Source of the DNA: a virus | IMG/VR virus record: IMGVR_UViG_3300024262_000008 | Span: 1 to 39,910 of that record | Strand: one strand, 5' to 3' | DNA length: 39,910 bases | Shown here: in pieces, positions 33,084 through 39,867 of the stretch | Position numbering within the stretch: position 1 is the first letter of the stretch | Layout of the letters: each line of letters begins with the position of its first letter | The notes under the pieces: model-generated | What the model was told of the DNA's origin: nothing | The model's database searches: none | The model's input: the letters and a program-made list of their open reading frames with translations, nothing else | Translations under genes and position numbers: made by a program

Positions 33084-34520
33084 ATGAGTATTAAATATAG
33101 TGAAATATTAGCAGCGGATGAAGTTTTATCAGCAGGCGCAAATGACATTATTGTATTAGCAATTGTTGATGGTGGTGCGCCAACTGGCTACACAACTAAA
33201 GCCATAAAGGTAACAAACTTTTTGAGCGGTGTAACACCAAACCTTCAAACAGTAGCAACAGCAGGTTCAAGTGCAAACATAACAACAAGCTTTAATGTTT
33301 TTGTTACTGATAACACCGTTGAATTATATTCTGTTAATGGTACAACTGGAGATACTGCTGCAATCATTATGGACTCAACCTCCAATTCAGGGTTTACTTA
33401 TGCAGATGGTACATTTGGAGAATCTACTTTTATTATTAACGCTTCTATAATGCAAATTGGAGATAGCCTTAATTTACAAGGATTAAGTTATCTTGCTGAT
33501 TATTCTGCTCAAGGTATTATAGCCTATGGTGATAGATGGATTCCTGACAAAGGTTATGTTGATTCTGTTGCGGGAGGTGATGGTAATGGTATTTTTGACG
33601 TTGCAAATGATGGTGGGACAATTCCAATATCCTATGAAGCAGATTTAACTGACACATTAAATATTGGTGCTAATACTTTTTTTATTAGTAAAGCAATAGG
33701 TGGAGTTGGTATAAACACAACTGCTGTTACTGGAGGTTCATTTAGGGTTCATGGTTTAAATGGTGGGCAAATCGCATCATTTAGAAATCATTTAGGAACT
33801 ACACAAGTAATGTATATTGAAAATGATAGTACAGTAAGAATTGATGCTTTAAATGCTGATTCTTATTTTTCTATTGGTAATACATTAAGCACTTTAATTA
33901 AACTTAGAGTAAAAGGAAAGTCGGGTGATACTTGGCTAACAAGAATGGAAAGAAACACTGGTTCAATTGCTTTTGAAGTTCTTGATAGTGGTAATGTTGC
34001 AGCGAGAACTTCAGCCGGAAATCCTTTATTCAACACAGATGCAACTGGTGTGGCGGTGGCTTTTGGACATGGTACACCAACAGCCGGAACAGTTCATTTT
34101 AAGGACATTGATTTATTAGTTGAAGGTGGAACGGATTTAAACCTTTTAAATATTGACGAAAGTACAAATCAATTTGCAGTTGGATCAACACCATTTGCAA
34201 ACGTAAAAGCATCATTTACTAATAATGGCGCACTTACTTATTCGTTTCTTGTTTTAAATTCAGATACAACAAAGAACTTTCAAGTAATGGAAACTGGAGT
34301 TGTTGCAACTAACGGTCAGATTTTGGTAAATTTGGGTGTAACTCCAACTTCTGCTTCTGCAATTAATTGCTTTGGAGATATTGAAATTCCAACTGCAAAA
34401 TGGCATTATTTTGGTGATCCAACAACAGACGGTTCTTATAGAATGGGTGCTGATGGAATTGGAAACCTTGTTATTGAAGAAAGAATTGCGACAGTTTGGA
34501 CTAATTTACAAACTTGGTAG
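33084..34520 (+). CDS. Tail fibre protein
   Basis: A 478-residue protein rich in Gly, Asn, Thr and Ser. It has an N-terminal attachment part (MSIKYSEILAADEVLSAGAN), a middle with repeated short strands that could form a beta helix (GDRWIPDKGYVDSVAGGDGN and GTPTAGTVHFKDIDLLVEGG), and a C-terminal end GDPTTDGSYRMGADGIGNLV then IEERIATVWTNLQTW, of a kind often seen at the tips of phage fibres. It probably binds a host surface receptor. TAAATTTG lies six bases before the start. Confidence 0.7.
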   Translation: MSIKYSEILAADEVLSAGANDIIVLAIVDGGAPTGYTTKAIKVTNFLSGVTPNLQTVATAGSSANITTSFNVFVTDNTVELYSVNGTTGDTAAIIMDSTSNSGFTYADGTFGESTFIINASIMQIGDSLNLQGLSYLADYSAQGIIAYGDRWIPDKGYVDSVAGGDGNGIFDVANDGGTIPISYEADLTDTLNIGANTFFISKAIGGVGINTTAVTGGSFRVHGLNGGQIASFRNHLGTTQVMYIENDSTVRIDALNADSYFSIGNTLSTLIKLRVKGKSGDTWLTRMERNTGSIAFEVLDSGNVAARTSAGNPLFNTDATGVAVAFGHGTPTAGTVHFKDIDLLVEGGTDLNLLNIDESTNQFAVGSTPFANVKASFTNNGALTYSFLVLNSDTTKNFQVMETGVVATNGQILVNLGVTPTSASAINCFGDIEIPTAKWHYFGDPTTDGSYRMGADGIGNLVIEERIATVWTNLQTW

Positions 34521-34543
34521 TATAATAATTAAAAATAAAAACA

Positions 34544-34900
34544 ATGAAATTACAAAGCAATATTGATTTGACTTATTCTTTTGGAAATGTAAACGGATCC
34601 ACAGAAGTTGGAGTTGTTGAAGGGTTTATTAATAGAACACAAACAGATTTGGAAGGAAACAAAAACTTTCTTTTTTCTTATAAAACTCCTGAAGGTGTTG
34701 CTATTAAAACTGATTGGTTAAAAGATTCAATAACAAAAGAACAAGCAGATGCACTTTATTCTGCTGTTGCTTCAAGCCTTCCTGACATTTCAGTTGTTGG
34801 TTACTCTGCTTGGAATGATTCCCTTTTAATGGAGGCTTTTCGTGTTGAAATGGCTGCGACATTTGGTGTTGAAGTTGCAGATATTGATATTATTACATAA
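34544..34900 (+). CDS. Unknown tail-associated protein
   Basis: A 118-residue protein. The first half is beta-rich (DLTYSFGNVNGSTEVGVVEGFINRTQTDLEG) and includes FLFSYKTPEGVAIKTDWLKD; the second half is helical (KEQADALYSAVASSLPD, LLMEAFRVEMAATFGV). Similar proteins follow fibre genes in Bacteroidota phages. A fibre chaperone or minor tail protein is a possible role, inferred from position. Confidence 0.55.
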   Translation: MKLQSNIDLTYSFGNVNGSTEVGVVEGFINRTQTDLEGNKNFLFSYKTPEGVAIKTDWLKDSITKEQADALYSAVASSLPDISVVGYSAWNDSLLMEAFRVEMAATFGVEVADIDIIT

Positions 34901-34926
34901 ATTCGTGATAAATCAATATAAAAATC

Positions 34927-35115
34927 ATGGCAAAAGAAACTAACAAAGACCAAGCAGCAAAGGAAAAAGAAGTGGTTGATCAACAATTTCAGAATAATTT
35001 GGAACAAGTTTTCACACTAGCAAGATTGCAATTAGTGACATCAAGCCCAAATGATAAAAAAGCTTTAATTGATTTAATCAACTTTGAAACACAAGCTATG
35101 AAAAGAATAATTTAA
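34927..35115 (+). CDS. Small helical protein
   Basis: A 62-residue, all-helical charged protein (MAKETNKDQAAKEKEVVDQQFQNNLEQVFTLARLQLV...). No membrane segment. It lies directly before a 307-residue structural gene with no spacing. No family recognised. Confidence 0.5.
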   Translation: MAKETNKDQAAKEKEVVDQQFQNNLEQVFTLARLQLVTSSPNDKKALIDLINFETQAMKRII

Positions 35116-36039
35116 ATGTCGATACTTCAAAGAATACCGGGCGCAAATTTAATGCCTCTTTCAGGTATGTCAAGTCAGTTAGAGACTAAAACATACGTTG
35201 AAGGGGCCGGGACTCCAGTAACTCTTTTCAAGGAGTGTATTGGTTCTGTTACGGTATTTGGAGATTTAACAGACAATGATCCACTTCACAATGACTTCAG
35301 CTCATTTTTAGCTTTTCAATTTCCGGGGACAACTGTAGAGTACATCTTAATGAACGGATCATGTAACGAGATTGCTGTTTTAAACGACAATACTTATGGG
35401 ACGTATTATCCACAAGGCTTTCTTTTAATTGCAAGTGGGTTTACTTTTATACAAAACCTTTATCTTGGTTATAAGGTCGACTGGCAAAAAGTTCTGCAAT
35501 TGCATGGAGATGGACTTTATCAGATTAAAAAGAAGATAACAAATGGCCTAAATATTACAGAAACGAAGAGTTGTTTGTTTGATTTATGCCAGTATTCAGA
35601 TGCAAGAGCAGACGAAACAGTAAGAATTGAGACTATTCAAAACGGCAAGACCGGGTTCGGCATAGATTACAGAGGCGTTAATTGGGATCAACAAATAAGA
35701 TTCCCGGGGTTCTTTGGAAATAAACAAAGAAGATTAGAGCAGGACGATTACCTTGACAAGAACAGAAGGGTTACTCAAATTCAAGACACTTTGATCCACG
35801 AGTTCACTTTAGAGCCATATTTATTACCTCATTGCATGCGTGAGTTTATTGATGAGATACTTCTTGCGAATAACATATTGATTTCGGACTATAATCAGTT
35901 AAACACAGACAACCTTAAAAATATTAATGTTAAGCCACTTTCAATTGACACAGAATACTTCGGTAAAACGAGAAAGGCTGCAGATGAAATCAAGTTTGAA
36001 GAAAGGATCCAAAACCGAGTTAAAAGAAATGTAAGATGA
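35116..36039 (+). CDS. Unknown virion-associated protein
   Basis: A 307-residue protein (MSILQRIPGANLMPLSGMSS...). The first half is beta-rich with many aromatic residues; the second half (about 150-307) is mixed and ends very basic (RIQNRVKRNVR). Proteins with this opening are met in Bacteroidota phages near the end of the tail block. Function unknown. The stop overlaps the lysis-type gene downstream (ATGA). Confidence 0.55.
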   Translation: MSILQRIPGANLMPLSGMSSQLETKTYVEGAGTPVTLFKECIGSVTVFGDLTDNDPLHNDFSSFLAFQFPGTTVEYILMNGSCNEIAVLNDNTYGTYYPQGFLLIASGFTFIQNLYLGYKVDWQKVLQLHGDGLYQIKKKITNGLNITETKSCLFDLCQYSDARADETVRIETIQNGKTGFGIDYRGVNWDQQIRFPGFFGNKQRRLEQDDYLDKNRRVTQIQDTLIHEFTLEPYLLPHCMREFIDEILLANNILISDYNQLNTDNLKNINVKPLSIDTEYFGKTRKAADEIKFEERIQNRVKRNVR

Positions 36040-36461
36040 TATTGACAAGACAACCCCAAAACGGCAAGAACACAATCGGAATATTAGACTTCGAAGGGCA
36101 TCAATTGGCAACGGTTGAGCTTGCATGGAACGATAATAAACGAGGTAAAAGCTGCATTCCTCCTACTATTATTATGGTAGATGGTAAAGAAAAACGAGTT
36201 AGACCTCCTTATAAGGTAAAACCTCGAACGTCTGCAAAGTTTAAAAAACACTTTATTATCTGTGACACTACTCCAAGAGAGTATGTATTATTTCACCCTG
36301 CTAACTTTTCTTACCAATTACGAGGCTGCATTGCTCCTGGACTTGGCCACAAAGATATTGACAAAGACGGCTTGATTGATGTTTATAGTAGTAAGCCTGC
36401 CATGAATATACTTCTTGACAAGTTCCCAGACGGATTTGAATTTGACATTATACAATCATGA
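36036..36461 (+). CDS. DUF5675-type probable lysis protein
   Basis: A 141-residue protein with the DUF5675 pattern: LTRQPQNGKNTIGILDFEG at the start, the central NDNKRGKSCIPPTI (32-45), and the C-terminal EYVLFHPANFSYQLRGCIAPG (about 80-100), with the conserved His, Asn and GCI core. The family resembles L,D-transpeptidase or peptidase-like folds and is often placed in phage lysis cassettes. Two membrane proteins and a nested spanin-like pair follow, so it may be the endolysin of this phage, which otherwise has no recognised lysozyme. That function is an inference. Confidence 0.72.
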   Translation: MILTRQPQNGKNTIGILDFEGHQLATVELAWNDNKRGKSCIPPTIIMVDGKEKRVRPPYKVKPRTSAKFKKHFIICDTTPREYVLFHPANFSYQLRGCIAPGLGHKDIDKDGLIDVYSSKPAMNILLDKFPDGFEFDIIQS

Positions 36462-36682
36462 GTTTAGGAATAAAAACAATAACAGCAATAGGTAAAGCCT
36501 TCAAAGACAGCAAGGGGAACACTTCATTAATGAGGTGGTTAGCACTTTTTGTTGTTGCAACTGGGTTAATTTACCCATTTACTGTTGAGGTTTTATCCAT
36601 AGTTGATGCAGGGCTTTCAACATCGCTTGTAACTTTAGGCCTTGGAGGGAAGTACATGCAAAAGAAAGTCGAAGAAAAATGA
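36458..36682 (+). CDS. Small holin-like membrane protein
   Basis: A 74-residue protein. After a charged start it has two hydrophobic stretches at about 25-45 (MRWLALFVVATGLIYPFTVEV) and 48-65 (IVDAGLSTSLVTLGLGGKYM) and a basic end KKVEEK. Its start overlaps the DUF5675 stop and its stop overlaps the next start, both as ATGA. Size, topology and context fit a holin. Confidence 0.65.
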   Translation: MSLGIKTITAIGKAFKDSKGNTSLMRWLALFVVATGLIYPFTVEVLSIVDAGLSTSLVTLGLGGKYMQKKVEEK

Positions 36683-36963
36683 AACTACCATTCACACCAC
36701 ATCAACTTGTAAACTTAGTGCTAATTACAGCCCTATTGCTTGTTACGTTATGCTCTAAGCCAACCGTAATTGTAAACAAAGGAATAAGTCCGCAGGAGTT
36801 AAATAATGCCTTAGAGAAGCAGAAAGAGCAAATGCTCCAAGATATTGACCTTAAAATAGAACAAAATGCGTTTAAAAAAATTACAGTTATTGATAGCCTT
36901 ATGTCTGTTAAGCACCTTCGGGACAGTTTACGGTCAGTCGCACTCGGTAGATTTAGGAGATAG
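36679..36963 (+). CDS. Inner-membrane spanin-like protein
   Basis: A 94-residue protein with an N-terminal membrane segment (about 9-26, LVNLVLITALLLVTLC) and then a charged helical region (PQELNNALEKQKEQMLQDIDLKIEQ) ending in basic residues. This is the topology of an Rz-type inner-membrane spanin. The next gene starts inside it in another frame, the arrangement typical of Rz/Rz1 pairs. Confidence 0.6.
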   Translation: MKLPFTPHQLVNLVLITALLLVTLCSKPTVIVNKGISPQELNNALEKQKEQMLQDIDLKIEQNAFKKITVIDSLMSVKHLRDSLRSVALGRFRR

Positions 36964-37234
36964 CATCAAATATTCTGCTTATGAAGATAGTCTTTCAATA
37001 GATTGTCTGCTTAAACAAAAAGAAAAGGACACAATTATCGCATCACGAGGCAGAAGAGTTGAGAGCCTTTTGCGTGTTGCGGTAATTGACTCCTCAACTA
37101 TCTCAAACCTTGGAATTGAAAACGGGATCCTGCAGAAGGATAACGACGACATGAACATTAAACTTAAAAAAACTCCTAAGAAACTTTTGATTGTTGGAGT
37201 ATTAGGGTTTATATTTGGAGTTCTTATACCATAA
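36866..37234 (+). CDS. Spanin-like protein with signal peptide and C-terminal membrane segment
   Basis: A 122-residue protein. It begins with a signal peptide (MRLKKLQLLIALCLLSTFGT, then VYG before QS), continues with a charged periplasmic helix, and ends in a hydrophobic segment (KKLLIVGVLGFIFGVLIP). No proper lipobox is seen: the Cys at 13 is preceded by Leu. It overlaps the upstream gene by 98 bases in a different frame. A signal peptide plus C-terminal membrane anchor recalls unimolecular spanins, so it could alternatively work alone. It is the last gene before strong terminators. Confidence 0.6.
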   Translation: MRLKKLQLLIALCLLSTFGTVYGQSHSVDLGDSIKYSAYEDSLSIDCLLKQKEKDTIIASRGRRVESLLRVAVIDSSTISNLGIENGILQKDNDDMNIKLKKTPKKLLIVGVLGFIFGVLIP

Positions 37235-37251
37235 GCGCAGTTCTTTGCGCT
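37234..37251 (+). terminator. Hairpin after lysis cassette
   Basis: AGCGCA (37234-37239) pairs with TGCGCT (37246-37251) around a six-base loop. There is no long T run, so this may be a first weak stop or an RNA-protecting hairpin before the stronger terminator that follows. Confidence 0.6.
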
Positions 37252-37271
37252 CATAGTTTGGATTTTAGTTA

Positions 37272-37308
37272 GAAAAGCCGAGGGTTGTTCCTTGGCTTTT
37301 CGCTTTTT
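37272..37308 (+). terminator. Strong terminator at end of late genes
   Basis: A 12-base stem, GAAAAGCCGAGG (37272-37283) with CCTTGGCTTTTC (37290-37301; one G-T pair), with a six-base loop and T run at 37304-37308. It separates the late genes from the early promoter just downstream. Confidence 0.85.
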
Positions 37309-37329
37309 ATAAAATAAAAGTACATTATT

Positions 37330-37379
37330 ATGCCTTTATGCTTGCGTGTTAACATGAAGCACCTTATATTAGACCTAAC
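37330..37379 (+). promoter_or_regulatory. Early promoter, copy B
   Basis: Same layout as copy A: upstream box TGCCTTTATGCTTGCGTGTT (37331-37350), TTG at 37342-37344, exactly 20 bases, then TATATTAG (37365-37372), then ACCTAACTAAAAAACAAAC before the ATG at 37401. It lies directly after the late terminator and should start the early transcript. Confidence 0.85.
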
Positions 37380-37400
37380 TAAAAAACAAACAAAAACAAT

Positions 37401-37556
37401 ATGGCAACTTATACGAACAAAGCAACCGGAGAAACTTACAAAATGGGAGGAGTAAAAAACTTAGAACAAGCATGGAACCTTGCCGAATTTGTATGCAATA
37501 GAAAAAACTGGAATTTTGAAATGTTTTGCAACGACGTAAAAGTAACCTTCAAATAA
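37401..37556 (+). CDS. Small first early protein
   Basis: A 51-residue protein starting MATYTNKATGETYKMGG, with a short beta start, a helix (VKNLEQAWNLAEFVCNRKNW) and an end strand. It is the first gene after early promoter copy B and so probably among the earliest made. No family recognised. The stop overlaps the next start (TAATG). Confidence 0.55.
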   Translation: MATYTNKATGETYKMGGVKNLEQAWNLAEFVCNRKNWNFEMFCNDVKVTFK

Positions 37557-37633
37557 TGACCTTCAAGTACTGCAAAAAATGTATAACAATGACACCCCAC
37601 CAAAACGGAGTGTGCAAATATTGTAAAAAATGA
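37556..37633 (+). CDS. 25-residue zinc-ribbon protein
   Basis: A very small ORF, MTFKYCKKCITMTPHQNGVC then KYCKK, with two CxxC knuckles (C6, C9 and C20, C23) that could bind one zinc ion. It overlaps the previous stop (TAATG) and the next start (ATGA), so it is coupled on both sides, which supports real translation. The knuckle pattern is that of rubredoxin-like zinc ribbons. Target unknown; RNA, DNA or a host protein are all possible. Confidence 0.55.
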   Translation: MTFKYCKKCITMTPHQNGVCKYCKK

Positions 37634-37911
37634 AAGAACTAATTCAAACACTATTAACCAAGAAGTCCACCTTTATAGAAGGCCACCTCCAAGACGGAGT
37701 TGTAAACGTAAGCGTTCAATACACGCCTTATAATTTTAGTATAGAACTAACTTTTGAAGACGACAATTTAACCAACGTCGGATTGTCTGATGATATTGGA
37801 GGAACCGTTATTTTATACGGCCAACTTATAGGAACGCACCAACTGGTAATGTTCGAATTGGAGCAAAGTATTAACATGGACACAATTAACTACAGTAAAT
37901 TAATAAGCTAA
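37630..37911 (+). CDS. Unknown early beta-rich protein
   Basis: A 93-residue protein MKELIQTLLTKKSTFIEGHL..., probably a beta domain (VVNVSVQYTPYNFSIELTFEDDNLTNVGL). It overlaps the zinc-ribbon ORF by ATGA. No family recognised. It is part of the first early transcript. Confidence 0.6.
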   Translation: MKELIQTLLTKKSTFIEGHLQDGVVNVSVQYTPYNFSIELTFEDDNLTNVGLSDDIGGTVILYGQLIGTHQLVMFELEQSINMDTINYSKLIS

Positions 37912-37923
37912 AAAACAAAAACT

Positions 37924-38259
37924 ATGAAAAAGAAGATTCAAGAAGTGCATGACTATTTTAGAAATAAGATTGCAGCAGGAAAGTACGAAGTGAAAGAAGT
38001 TGATGAATATACAATAAGGATAATTGTCGACAAAATCTACACTTTTAACATTTGGATAGCAAACGGAAGAGATTACATAATAATGTATGATGGCAAAGAA
38101 AACTACATGGAGGTTCAATTTGAAAAAATAGACCAAAATGCCATTTGGAAACGAATCCAAAAAATAAAATCAAAGCACTATGAGGATGTTGTAAAGGTTC
38201 AAAAGCTTAAACAATTTGAAAGCTTGAAAAAGGAGTTAGGAATTAAATGCGAAGGGTAA
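37924..38259 (+). CDS. Unknown early protein
   Basis: A 111-residue protein preceded by the leader GCTAAAAAACAAAAACT. It has an N-terminal helix (KKKIQEVHDYFRNKIAAGKY), a strand pair (YTIRIIVDKIYTFNIWIANG) and a basic helical end. No family recognised. The stop overlaps a downstream ATG as TAATG. Confidence 0.6.
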   Translation: MKKKIQEVHDYFRNKIAAGKYEVKEVDEYTIRIIVDKIYTFNIWIANGRDYIIMYDGKENYMEVQFEKIDQNAIWKRIQKIKSKHYEDVVKVQKLKQFESLKKELGIKCEG

Positions 38260-38426
38260 TGAGAGTATCTAAAACAATAAGTCCTGCAAGCCCAGTTCCT
38301 TACAATGAGCTGCAGGCATTTTACAGAAACGTGAGGAATCGAATTTATGGAATAACAAGAAGTCAACCGGTACGTTCACAGTTCCCGGTTGGCGACCACC
38401 GGGATAATAAATTTAAAGCGAAATAG
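38259..38426 (+). CDS. Small basic protein
   Basis: A 55-residue ORF starting MRVSKTISPASPVPYNELQA, rich in Arg and Pro and ending in GDHRDNKFKAK. The ATG at 38259 overlaps the previous stop (TAATG); an in-frame ATG at 38247 would add four residues. Its basic nature suggests nucleic-acid or protein binding, but no family is recognised. It lies one base before the XRE regulator. Confidence 0.5.
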   Translation: MRVSKTISPASPVPYNELQAFYRNVRNRIYGITRSQPVRSQFPVGDHRDNKFKAK

Positions 38427-38427
38427 A

Positions 38428-38667
38428 ATGAAGATAGGAGATAAAATACAAGAACTAAAAGACGAGCAGAAAGTAAAGCGCGACCATATTGCTTCAGATA
38501 CTGGATTGCATAAGCATACGATCAAGAAAGTTGAAGACGAAAACGACGGAAAGCTGTCCGTTATAAAACAGATACTTGGATCCTTGGGCTTGAACAAAAT
38601 GGAAATAGTCGCGTGGAAAGAAACCCCCGGAGGGAGGAAGTCTAAAACAACAAAAATAAAAGTATAA
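38428..38667 (+). CDS. XRE/Cro-type transcription regulator
   Basis: A 79-residue protein with a helix-turn-helix at about 4-60 (IGDKIQELKDEQKVKRDHIASDTGLHKHTIKKVEDENDGKLSVIKQILGSL), the Cro/C1 pattern. The extra end (GGRKSKTTKIKV) is basic. The ATG at 38428 is chosen because the longer frame has no good start. It lies between early promoter copies B and C and so could repress one or both; this is inference. It is the only clear repressor-type protein in the genome. Confidence 0.75.
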   Translation: MKIGDKIQELKDEQKVKRDHIASDTGLHKHTIKKVEDENDGKLSVIKQILGSLGLNKMEIVAWKETPGGRKSKTTKIKV

Positions 38668-38669
38668 TA

Positions 38670-38722
38670 AAGTGCCTTTTAACTTGCGTGTTAGCATTGG
38701 ATGGTTTACTTTAGACTCAACT
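38670..38722 (+). promoter_or_regulatory. Early promoter, copy C
   Basis: Upstream box GTGCCTTTTAACTTGCGTGT (38672-38691), TTG at 38684-38686, exactly 20 bases, then TACTTTAG (38707-38714), then ACTCAACTAAAAAACTAAAC before the ATG at 38738. It differs from copies A and B at a few positions but keeps the spacing. Confidence 0.8.
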
Positions 38723-38737
38723 AAAAAACTAAACGGT

Positions 38738-38968
38738 ATGACTACGCAAGGATTGACAACAACACTAGAACAAGGATTTGAAAGAAGAACACTAACATGC
38801 TTCTTTTCCGACGGCCAAGGATGGAAAACAAAATGTTTCACAACTTGGAAGGGAGAGGATAGCGGAGAACTAAGCTTTTCAGATAGCACTTGGTTTTCTA
38901 CTCTAGAAGAGTGCGAAGAAGACCTTAAGAAAAGAGAGCAAGGATTTAAAGACCTTGGTTGGAAATAA
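38738..38968 (+). CDS. Unknown early protein
   Basis: A 76-residue protein MTTQGLTTTLEQGFERRTLT..., with beta strands (CFFSDGQGWKTKCFTTWKGE) and an acidic to basic helical end (LEECEEDLKKREQGFKDLGWK). The frame is open upstream through the promoter, but ATG 38738 after the leader is the proper start. No family recognised. First gene after early promoter copy C. Confidence 0.6.
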   Translation: MTTQGLTTTLEQGFERRTLTCFFSDGQGWKTKCFTTWKGEDSGELSFSDSTWFSTLEECEEDLKKREQGFKDLGWK

Positions 38969-38991
38969 TAACAAGCTAAAATCAAAAACAA

Positions 38992-39246
38992 ATGAAACTA
39001 ATCCCGCCATCAGTAAAACAAGAACTGGAGATACTTAAAACGCAGGACGAGGCTCCTTATGTATTTCTAAACGACAAGATTGAATTTTGTGTCAAACTGT
39101 ACTCGCCAAATTATAAGGAGCTAAAGAAGTATGATGTGTTTAACATAAAACAAAGGTTCCCACAGCTGATAGACCATAACCACCTCAGCCCGGAGCAAAT
39201 AGACTTCTTATTCGAACAGTACACTTACGCAGTAGAAAGTATTTAA
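38992..39246 (+). CDS. Unknown early protein
   Basis: An 84-residue protein MKLIPPSVKQELEILKTQDE..., with CVKLYSPNYKELKKYDVFNIKQRFPQLIDH and an acidic helical end. The leader CTAAAATCAAAAACAA matches that of the following annealing-protein gene, so both are probably translated from the same early transcript. No family recognised. Confidence 0.6.
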   Translation: MKLIPPSVKQELEILKTQDEAPYVFLNDKIEFCVKLYSPNYKELKKYDVFNIKQRFPQLIDHNHLSPEQIDFLFEQYTYAVESI

Positions 39247-39264
39247 TAACTAAAATCAAAACAA

Positions 39265-39867
39265 ATGCAAAAAATTAGTAAAGCCATTATCGAGGTAATG
39301 AAGGAAGTAAAAGGCATGGAGAAGAACTCCACAGTCGGAACCGGGAACCATTCTTATTCCGGGACAAAGGATGCGGACGTAAAACAAGTGTTTAACGATA
39401 CGCTAACGAAACACGGCCTTTGTATTTTACCAATAGGAATTGAAGAAGAGACAGAAATAACAAAGTGGGTGGATCCACAATATCAAAAGCAAAAGCAATC
39501 GGTATTCACTAAAGTCAAAACGAAATACTTACTTCTTCACGAATCAGGGGAGAGCATTGAACTTGCAGGGTATGGTCATGGAGTCGACACCCAAGACAAG
39601 GGAGCAGGAAAAGCGACAACTTATGCTTTAAAGAACTGCTTACTATACACCTTTTTAACCCCAGTAGGGAAAATAGACGACACCGACAACGACCACTCGG
39701 ATGAAATAAAGCAACCACCAACAGAGTTTGAGATTGCTCTTGAAGAGTTTAAAAATGCACCGAATAAAGAAGTACTGGGTGCACTTTGGACTAAATATAA
39801 AAAGTGGCAACCTCAGCCTTTAATTATAGCTGCAAAAGATAAACGCAAAGCTGAATTAAGTAAATAG
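39265..39867 (+). CDS. erf: ERF-family single-strand annealing protein
   Basis: A 200-residue protein of the ERF family, ring-forming recombinases that anneal complementary single strands. The conserved block YGHGVDTQDKGAGKATTYAL (103-122) with KNCLLYTF (123-130) is the ERF signature. The start (VMKEVKGMEKNSTVGTG..YSGTKDADVKQVFNDTL) is also typical. The C-terminal tail (about 145-200) is acidic then basic and may bind the partner exonuclease or SSB. The last 84 bases are repeated at the start of the window because the circle was opened here. The exonuclease partner follows across the join. Confidence 0.88.
   Translation: MQKISKAIIEVMKEVKGMEKNSTVGTGNHSYSGTKDADVKQVFNDTLTKHGLCILPIGIEEETEITKWVDPQYQKQKQSVFTKVKTKYLLLHESGESIELAGYGHGVDTQDKGAGKATTYALKNCLLYTFLTPVGKIDDTDNDHSDEIKQPPTEFEIALEEFKNAPNKEVLGALWTKYKKWQPQPLIIAAKDKRKAELSK

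Noticed and set aside
34372-34566. A 64-codon + strand frame over the end of the tail fibre gene
   Set aside because: It overlaps the C-terminal fibre region and the next gene's leader in another frame, with an Ile/Leu/Asn-rich product and no leader of its own.
7098-35414. Perfect DnaA boxes TTATCCACA at 7098-7106 and 35406-35414, and a near match at 9979
   Set aside because: The two perfect sites encode Tyr-Tyr-Pro in unrelated genes and are far apart and single. Without clustering near the replication genes they are probably chance, despite the DnaA-like gene.
1561-39721. Many open frames of 60-180 codons on the minus strand
   Set aside because: They lie opposite clearly coding + strand genes, show low-complexity Ser/Phe/Leu-rich products typical of complement reading, lack leaders, and overlap conserved enzymes. 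No minus-strand gene is needed to fill any gap.
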